A stretch of DNA of 20,859 nt from a virus: positions 1-20,859 of the IMG/VR virus record IMGVR_UViG_3300008267_001076; one strand, given 5' to 3'. A program made the position numbers and the translations under genes. Under the pieces are notes generated by a model. That model ran no database searches. It had not been told where the DNA came from and saw only the letters and a program-made list of their open reading frames with translations. Shown here piece after piece: positions 17,411-20,859 of the stretch (the first letter of the stretch is position 1; each line of letters starts with the position of its first letter).

Positions 17411-17430
17411 TAATATTTCATAATATTTCA
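17411..17430. repeat. Tandem 10-bp repeat TAATATTTCA x2
   Basis: Two perfect adjacent copies directly after the 12-bp inverted repeat. Purely AT-rich; role unknown. Confidence 0.6.
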
Positions 17431-17511
17431 AGGCAGGGGGAGTGGCGATGTATTTTCGTCGGCAGGGATACCCTTCCCCTCATTTGATTTCTTATAAGAT
17501 AGCAGGCGGCC

Positions 17512-17557
17512 GACCCCAATTGCAAGGGGTCTTGTGCCAGTTCTTCTAGTGGCACAA
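17512..17557 (+). promoter_or_regulatory. Twin hairpins covering the start of the 17557 gene
   Basis: GACCCC/GGGGTC (17512-17517 with 17526-17531) is followed at once by TTGTGCCA/TGGCACAA (17532-17539 with 17550-17557), a perfect 8-bp stem whose last base is the A of the ATG. The block read backwards resembles the TGGCACAAG-G-run module of later junctions. It could hide the start codon; no clear promoter is visible between here and 17431. Confidence 0.6.
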
Positions 17558-17820
17558 TGTTGCCCCAAGACCACCTGATCGGGGTTTATGTTGGTTTCGT
17601 TCAACACAAAACCCCGATGATTTTCATCACTTACCCCGATCACGGTTGTGTATACACTCTGTCGCAGGAAGATGGGGATGAGTTGTATTATGCTCCAATC
17701 TACCAGAATGGTAGTGTTAACTTAGAAGAATTCGCTCCTGTTGATTTAGATTCTGCTGATCTAGATCAGATGGAATTGTTTGACATTCGTAACCGCCTGG
17801 CGGAGATGTGCCAGATCTAG
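17557..17820 (+). CDS. Hypothetical protein (87 aa)
   Basis: ATG 17557 lies at the end of a perfect hairpin. MLPQDHLIGVYVGFVQHKTP, MIFITYPDHGCVYTLSQEDG and a last acidic part (DLDSADLDQMELFDIRNRLA) indicate a small beta-rich domain with a helical tail. An internal ATG at 17617 is an alternative start. Ends directly before a hairpin-loop promoter. Not recognised. Confidence 0.65.
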   Translation: MLPQDHLIGVYVGFVQHKTPMIFITYPDHGCVYTLSQEDGDELYYAPIYQNGSVNLEEFAPVDLDSADLDQMELFDIRNRLAEMCQI

Positions 17821-17831
17821 AAGTGGCATAA

Positions 17832-17866
17832 GGGGGGTTGCGGTTCCCCCCGATCCGTTCTACATT
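17832..17866 (+). promoter_or_regulatory. Hairpin-loop promoter TTGCGG-17-TACATT
   Basis: GGGGGG (17832-17837) and CCCCCC (17846-17851) form the stem; TTGCGG (17838-17843) begins the loop and lies 17 bp before TACATT (17861-17866). Preceded by AAGTGGCATAA. No T-run after the hairpin. Leader ends TTCACCAATG. Confidence 0.65.
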
Positions 17867-17891
17867 ACATTCGTTCCTGAGGGATTCACCA

Positions 17892-18014
17892 ATGTTTGAT
17901 GAGATGTGGCAGGAGATTCAAGATGCTCCTGGTGAGATCTTTGACATTCCCGAACTTCGTGATGAAGAAGATTTCAACATGAATGAGTACCTGAACGGTA
18001 ACTATGACTATTGA
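17892..18014 (+). CDS. Acidic 40-aa protein
   Basis: ATG 17892, 25 nt after TACATT. MFDEMWQEIQDAPGEIFDIP followed by ELRDEEDFNMNEYLNGNYDY is strongly acidic. It opens a three- or four-gene unit running to 18401. Not recognised. Confidence 0.6.
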   Translation: MFDEMWQEIQDAPGEIFDIPELRDEEDFNMNEYLNGNYDY

Positions 18015-18060
18015 TTTGATCGCTTCAATCGTTGTTCGTTTCTATCTCCTCCATCACTGA
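18004..18060 (+). CDS. Possible 18-aa peptide
   Basis: ATG 18004 (MTIDLIASIVVRFYLLHH) overlaps the preceding gene by 11 nt and stops one base before ATG 18062. It is hydrophobic and may be only a coupling frame that carries ribosomes to the next gene. Confidence 0.25.
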   Translation: MTIDLIASIVVRFYLLHH

Positions 18061-18061
18061 A

Positions 18062-18214
18062 ATGACTCTGACTTCGTTGACTTTTGAAGAACTGGATGCC
18101 ATTCTGGCATTGATTGAGTTTCACGATGATTGGGATGAAGTGAGTGAAATCGTGGGGACAGATGTTTCTGCTCTCTATGATAAACTGTCCGAAATGCGTG
18201 ATGAGGTTGCTTGA
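18062..18214 (+). CDS. Helical small protein, LTxxE family (50 aa)
   Basis: MTLTSLTFEELDAILALIEF followed by DWDEVSEIVGTDVSALYDKL and a short tail has the same layout as the product at 13965 (SVPALYAKL) and as those at 1424 and 14202. ATG 18062 is preferred to an upstream in-frame TTG at 18032. Function unknown. Confidence 0.65.
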   Translation: MTLTSLTFEELDAILALIEFHDDWDEVSEIVGTDVSALYDKLSEMRDEVA

Positions 18215-18215
18215 C

Positions 18216-18401
18216 ATGAACCGCACCGAACTTCAAGATCAACTGGTCCAGCAGATGATTGATGACATGGACCTCAAAACAATGACCTGCTTGACTTATG
18301 ATTATCTGATGGAGGGTTATGATAAGTATTCGGACGAAGAATTGACCGAAGAAGTAGAACAATACTACCCTGAACTGCTGGAAGATGTGACAGTCGATTA
18401 A
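18216..18401 (+). CDS. Conserved cyanophage small protein (61 aa)
   Basis: MNRTELQDQLVQQMIDDMDL, then YDYLMEGYDKYSDEELTEEV and EQYYPELL matches a widespread small family (QLxxxLVxxQI...GYxxYSxEEL) from phages, with no known role. ATG 18216 begins one base after the previous stop. It ends the unit before the next module. Confidence 0.7.
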   Translation: MNRTELQDQLVQQMIDDMDLKTMTCLTYDYLMEGYDKYSDEELTEEVEQYYPELLEDVTVD

Positions 18402-18410
18402 GTGGCACAA

Positions 18411-18445
18411 GGGGGGTTGCAATGCCCCCTGATCTGGTCCATACT
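18411..18445 (+). promoter_or_regulatory. Hairpin-loop promoter TTGCAA-17-CATACT
   Basis: GGGGGG (18411-18416) pairs with CCCCC (18425-18429). TTGCAA (18417-18422) is in the loop, exactly 17 bp before CATACT (18440-18445). AAGTGGCACAA precedes it directly after the stop codon; the leader ends GACACCAATG. Confidence 0.7.
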
Positions 18446-18470
18446 ACTCAAGTCAACGCAACCGACACCA

Positions 18471-18818
18471 ATGCGTAAGATCGAACAGCAGATGAATGCC
18501 GCCATTCGTGACTCCCGTAACTGGAAGTCTGGCAACACCGAAGTTACTTTTGACTCTGAAACCAATGAGTCGAAAGTGTTTCTGCACGGCAACCACATTG
18601 CTACCATCGGTGATGACTTCGTGCAAATCTTTGATGGTGGTTGGCAGTCTAATACCACCAAATCCCGCCTGAACGCTATTCTTCAAGATCACGGAATCAA
18701 GGGCGAATGTGTATTCCAGCGCAACTGGAATTGGTTCGTTCATAAGTTCATCGGGCAGGCAGGAACCTCTCCTGTGTTCAACGAACTCGAGTTCACCAAC
18801 GGATTCGTGTTCGCCTGA
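18471..18818 (+). CDS. Conserved phage protein (115 aa)
   Basis: MRKIEQQMNAAIRDSRNWKS, VFLHGNHIATIGDDFVQIFD and GGWQSNTTKSRLNAILQDHG belong to a well-populated phage and cyanophage family of unknown function, recognisable by LHGNxIA and GGWxSxTTKSRLNA. The one-gene unit is flanked by two hairpin-loop modules. Codon choice is visibly more C-ending than in the first 9 kb. Confidence 0.8.
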   Translation: MRKIEQQMNAAIRDSRNWKSGNTEVTFDSETNESKVFLHGNHIATIGDDFVQIFDGGWQSNTTKSRLNAILQDHGIKGECVFQRNWNWFVHKFIGQAGTSPVFNELEFTNGFVFA

Positions 18819-18831
18819 CGAACTGGCACAA

Positions 18832-18867
18832 GGGGGGTTGCAAAACCCCCACCCCACCCCATACACT
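18832..18867 (+). promoter_or_regulatory. Hairpin-loop promoter TTGCAA with TACACT
   Basis: The stem GGGGGTT (18833-18839) with AACCCCC (18844-18850) closes a GCAA tetraloop of the stable GNRA class. TTGCAA (18838-18843) lies 18 bp before TACACT (18862-18867). AACTGGCACAA precedes; the leader ends AACACCAATG. Confidence 0.65.
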
Positions 18868-18890
18868 ACATTCGTTCACACAAAACACCA

Positions 18891-19457
18891 ATGGAAACCT
18901 TCCTCGAGACTTCCTTCCAGAACGTTCGTTCTTCCAAGCGTACTGATGAGTTTCATAAAGTTCTGCTGGATGAGATTCTGAACGCAAATCCTTCGTGGGC
19001 AGAGTATGATTGGAAGTTTGAGTATCAACTTCCCGTAGATGGTTTTGGTGGCACCTTTGACATTGACATTGCTGGGTTTGATAATGGTGAACTTAAAGTT
19101 GCGATTCTTGGTAAAGCACTCAACAGCAACATTAACAAAAACATCAAAAACTACGCTAACACTAGTGTAGGTGAAGCAGCACGTTTGATGTTCGCTCCTG
19201 ACATTGAGATGGAAAAAGTGCTGTTCGTGAGTGTTCTTCCCCGTGTGGCACCACGTTTCAACAAAGCGGGTGAAGTTCAGGGTTTCGATGATGTCGTGAG
19301 TGCCAAAGAGCGTACCAAGATTAACCACGTTCTGCAAGCACAATACGATGGTATTGTTGAGGCAATCGACCTGTACTTTGACATCGAAGGTGTAAAGACT
19401 CTGCAAGAGTTCAATACTATTAACGTCACCAATCTTGACACTCTGACTCTGGTGTGA
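18891..19457 (+). CDS. Hypothetical protein, possible degenerate nuclease fold (188 aa)
   Basis: FEYQLPVDGFGGTFDIDIAG, then LKVAILGKALNSNINKNIKN and YANTSVGEAARL have the strand order of a PD-(D/E)xK nuclease (FDIDI, then a strand ending in xxK, then a basic helix), but the expected acidic residue before Lys75 reads as Leu-Gly (ILGK), so catalysis is doubtful. The later strand LFVSVLPRVAPR fits the same fold. It forms a one-gene unit between two modules. The function is not known. Confidence 0.65.
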   Translation: METFLETSFQNVRSSKRTDEFHKVLLDEILNANPSWAEYDWKFEYQLPVDGFGGTFDIDIAGFDNGELKVAILGKALNSNINKNIKNYANTSVGEAARLMFAPDIEMEKVLFVSVLPRVAPRFNKAGEVQGFDDVVSAKERTKINHVLQAQYDGIVEAIDLYFDIEGVKTLQEFNTINVTNLDTLTLV

Positions 19458-19477
19458 CAGTCTGACAAGTGGAACAC

Positions 19478-19512
19478 GGGGGGTTGAGTTCCCCCCTTCT
19501 TCGTGCCATACT
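19478..19512 (+). promoter_or_regulatory. Hairpin-loop promoter TTGAGT-17-CATACT
   Basis: GGGGGG (19478-19483) pairs with CCCCCC (19491-19496); TTGAGT (19484-19489) is the loop and lies 17 bp before CATACT (19507-19512). Leader ends CGACCAATG. Confidence 0.7.
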
Positions 19513-19538
19513 ACGTTCATCAGCAAACAACCCGACCA

Positions 19539-19787
19539 ATGCAACTCTACATCCTCAAAGAAGTTCTTTACGATTACACTGACGGAATGGCAGTTATCGC
19601 TGCTGAATCTATGCCTCAGTGTGAACAGATCTTTATGGAAGAGTTTGGGTATTTTACTGATCGTAATGGTGAACGGGTGAAGGATGAAAAAGTACAAAAA
19701 GAGTTCAACAATGCTAAGGTTACTATCATCGAAAGCGTAGGACTTGATGAGGCAGGTATTGTAGAATACGTTTACGGCGGGGGGTGA
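19539..19787 (+). CDS. Hypothetical protein (82 aa)
   Basis: ATG 19539 follows the module leader and is preferred to an ATG 12 codons earlier that lies in the promoter. MQLYILKEVLYDYTDGMAVI followed by AAESMPQCEQIFMEEFGYF and a last VTIIESVG strand is a beta-alpha-beta design similar to the product at 14911. The closing Gly codons supply the G-run of the next junction. Confidence 0.65.
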   Translation: MQLYILKEVLYDYTDGMAVIAAESMPQCEQIFMEEFGYFTDRNGERVKDEKVQKEFNNAKVTIIESVGLDEAGIVEYVYGGG

Positions 19788-19813
19788 CACCCTGACAACT
19801 GGCACACACCCCC

Positions 19814-19842
19814 TTGTGCTGCCTCCCCATTCGTGCCATACT
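19814..19842 (+). promoter_or_regulatory. Promoter TTGTGC-17-CATACT
   Basis: TTGTGC (19814-19819) is 17 bp before CATACT (19837-19842). The hairpin differs: GGGGGTG at the end of the previous gene can pair with CACCCCC just before the -35 across a loop of about 20 nt. AACTGGCACAC is upstream; the leader ends AGACCGATG. Confidence 0.65.
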
Positions 19843-19863
19843 GATTCCATCAACACAAGACCG

Positions 19864-20763
19864 ATGAAGAACCTCCACCAAGAGCACCCCGAAGATACCA
19901 TCCTCACGGGTGATTTGACCGTGCTCGACTGGTTCGTGACACCTGGCACCCTGAGCGTTAAGATCGACGGAGCACCCGCAATCGTGTGGGGGATTGATCC
20001 TGCGACTGATACGTTCTTCGTGGGTACAAAAGCAGTTTTTAACAAAAAGAAACTGCGTATTGCACACTCTCACGATGAGATTGACCAACACTATGAAGGA
20101 AACGTTGCAGACATTCTGCACACTTGCTTTGACATTCTGCCCCGTACTGAGACAATCTATCAGGCAGAGTTTATCGGGTTCGGTGGATCTGATGAGTACA
20201 CTTCCAACCTGATTACGTATCAGTTCCCTGAGATTGTCACTCAAACTATTATCATCGCTCCGCACACTTGCTATTATGCTGAGAGCGATCTGCGTGAGGC
20301 AGTAGCGTATCCTGATCGTGCAACTTGGAATGATACTGAAACGGTCAAGTTTGTGAAACCTGATGCCTACATTCTGCACGGTCAAGAATCGTTCGCTGAT
20401 GTAGAAGAAGTGTGCAACTTTGCCCGTCAGATGGCAACCACCTGCCAGTTCGTTTCTAACACCGAAGCGGCAAAGATTAAAGTTGCCATTAACGCTTGCA
20501 TCCGTGAGCAACGTGAGATCGAAGATGATGCGTTTGGATGTGATCCTAACCTGATTCGTTTGTGGAAACTGGTTAAATCTATCAAAGAGGATTGCCTATT
20601 CCTGTGCCGCAACAATGGTCCTGCCGCTTACATCAAACAGGATCGGATTGATGCGGAAGGTTACACAATGACCAATGAGTTTGGTATGTTCAAACTGGTG
20701 AATCGTGAAGTGTTCTCCTACCATAATTTCACCAGCGGACGCTTTCAGTGTGCCAGTGCCTGA
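19864..20763 (+). CDS. Ligase/nucleotidyltransferase-like protein (299 aa)
   Basis: KIDG at residues 33-36 (SVKIDGAPAIVWG) resembles motif I (KxDG) of ATP-dependent DNA and RNA ligases, with Lys33 as the candidate nucleotide-binding lysine, followed by VGTKAVFNKK (53-62) and a later YQAEFIGFG strand. It matches, from memory, a cyanophage family beginning HPEDxxLTGDL. The residues beyond motif I are too diverged to claim activity. It is a one-gene unit and the longest product in the window. Confidence 0.75.
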   Translation: MKNLHQEHPEDTILTGDLTVLDWFVTPGTLSVKIDGAPAIVWGIDPATDTFFVGTKAVFNKKKLRIAHSHDEIDQHYEGNVADILHTCFDILPRTETIYQAEFIGFGGSDEYTSNLITYQFPEIVTQTIIIAPHTCYYAESDLREAVAYPDRATWNDTETVKFVKPDAYILHGQESFADVEEVCNFARQMATTCQFVSNTEAAKIKVAINACIREQREIEDDAFGCDPNLIRLWKLVKSIKEDCLFLCRNNGPAAYIKQDRIDAEGYTMTNEFGMFKLVNREVFSYHNFTSGRFQCASA

Positions 20764-20783
20764 ACCGTCCACCTGAACCCGCA

Positions 20784-20808
20784 GGGGGGCACTGCTGCCC
20801 CCTATACT
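20784..20808 (+). promoter_or_regulatory. Hairpin abutting TATACT
   Basis: GGGGGCA (20785-20791) pairs with TGCCCCC (20796-20802) around CTGC; TATACT (20803-20808) begins right after the stem, as at 11520-11544. No -35 at the expected distance. Leader ends AACCGCGATG. Confidence 0.6.
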
Positions 20809-20832
20809 GATCTCAGTTCACAAGCAACCGCG

Positions 20833-20859
20833 ATGACCCGCGAGCAACTCCTGCAGACT
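20833..20859 (+). CDS. Start of a gene cut by the window end
   Basis: ATG 20833 lies 24 nt after TATACT in a leader ending GCAACCGCGATG like other module-driven genes. Nine codons are visible (MTREQLLQT). Nothing can be said about the product. Confidence 0.55.

Noticed and set aside
18876-20045. 389-codon open frame on the minus strand
   Set aside because: It runs antisense to three well-supported + strand genes and their promoter modules; its composition is that of a shadow frame.
19726-20511. 261-codon open frame on the minus strand
   Set aside because: Antisense to the ligase-like gene, with no recognisable motif; all supported genes here are on the + strand.

Overview
The window looks like part of the accessory, early-gene territory of a T4-like cyanophage (myovirus infecting Synechococcus or a relative). 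All supported genes lie on the + strand, most encode 40-120 residues, and most are joined by 4- or 8-nt start/stop overlaps. Strongest identifier: a CP12 gene (9814-10026), the Calvin-cycle inhibitor carried by T4-like cyanophages, preceded by a T4-type late promoter box (ATAAATA). Several other small proteins match, from memory, conserved cyanophage families of unknown function. No structural, replication or photosystem genes and no tRNAs are visible.

Layout. (1) 1-9.5 kb: a nearly unbroken train of about 40 tiny genes in which one promoter module is visible (about 2.6 kb); several are Cys-rich zinc-ribbon-like proteins, one carries a C-terminal AbrB-like domain, one resembles the toxin-binding tail of TacA antitoxins, and several pairs look like diverged duplicates. 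(2) 9.6-10.2 kb: a conserved small gene, cp12 and a Pro-rich gene, the last two each behind a late-promoter box. (3) 10.2-16.5 kb: short operons, most opened by hairpin/-10 modules, including an SPFH/prohibitin-tail membrane protein, a SprT-like metallopeptidase (HELTH), an RlpA-like double-psi beta-barrel protein next to a membrane and a secreted protein, and a protein whose N-terminus matches the T4 capsid-targeting peptide. (4) 16.5-17.56 kb: an unusual region with an AT-rich stretch, direct and inverted repeats, seven CTCGACGAG copies spaced 31-42 bp that run from non-coding DNA through a promoter into a very acidic Asp/Tyr-rich gene, two good 17-bp-spaced sigma70 promoters, and hairpins that swallow the start codon of the next gene. 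(5) 17.8-20.86 kb: five single- or few-gene units separated by a repeated junction in which a G-run/C-run hairpin carries a TTG-type -35 element in its loop and a CATACT/TACATT -10 exactly (or nearly) 17 bp later, followed by a short leader ending ACC(A/G)ATG. The last full gene has a KxDG nucleotidyltransferase/ligase-like motif.

Together the genes look like host-takeover and auxiliary functions: redirecting carbon metabolism (CP12), membrane and envelope modification, small regulators, and many unknowns. The two most distinctive non-gene signals are the hairpin-loop promoter modules and the CTCGACGAG array.
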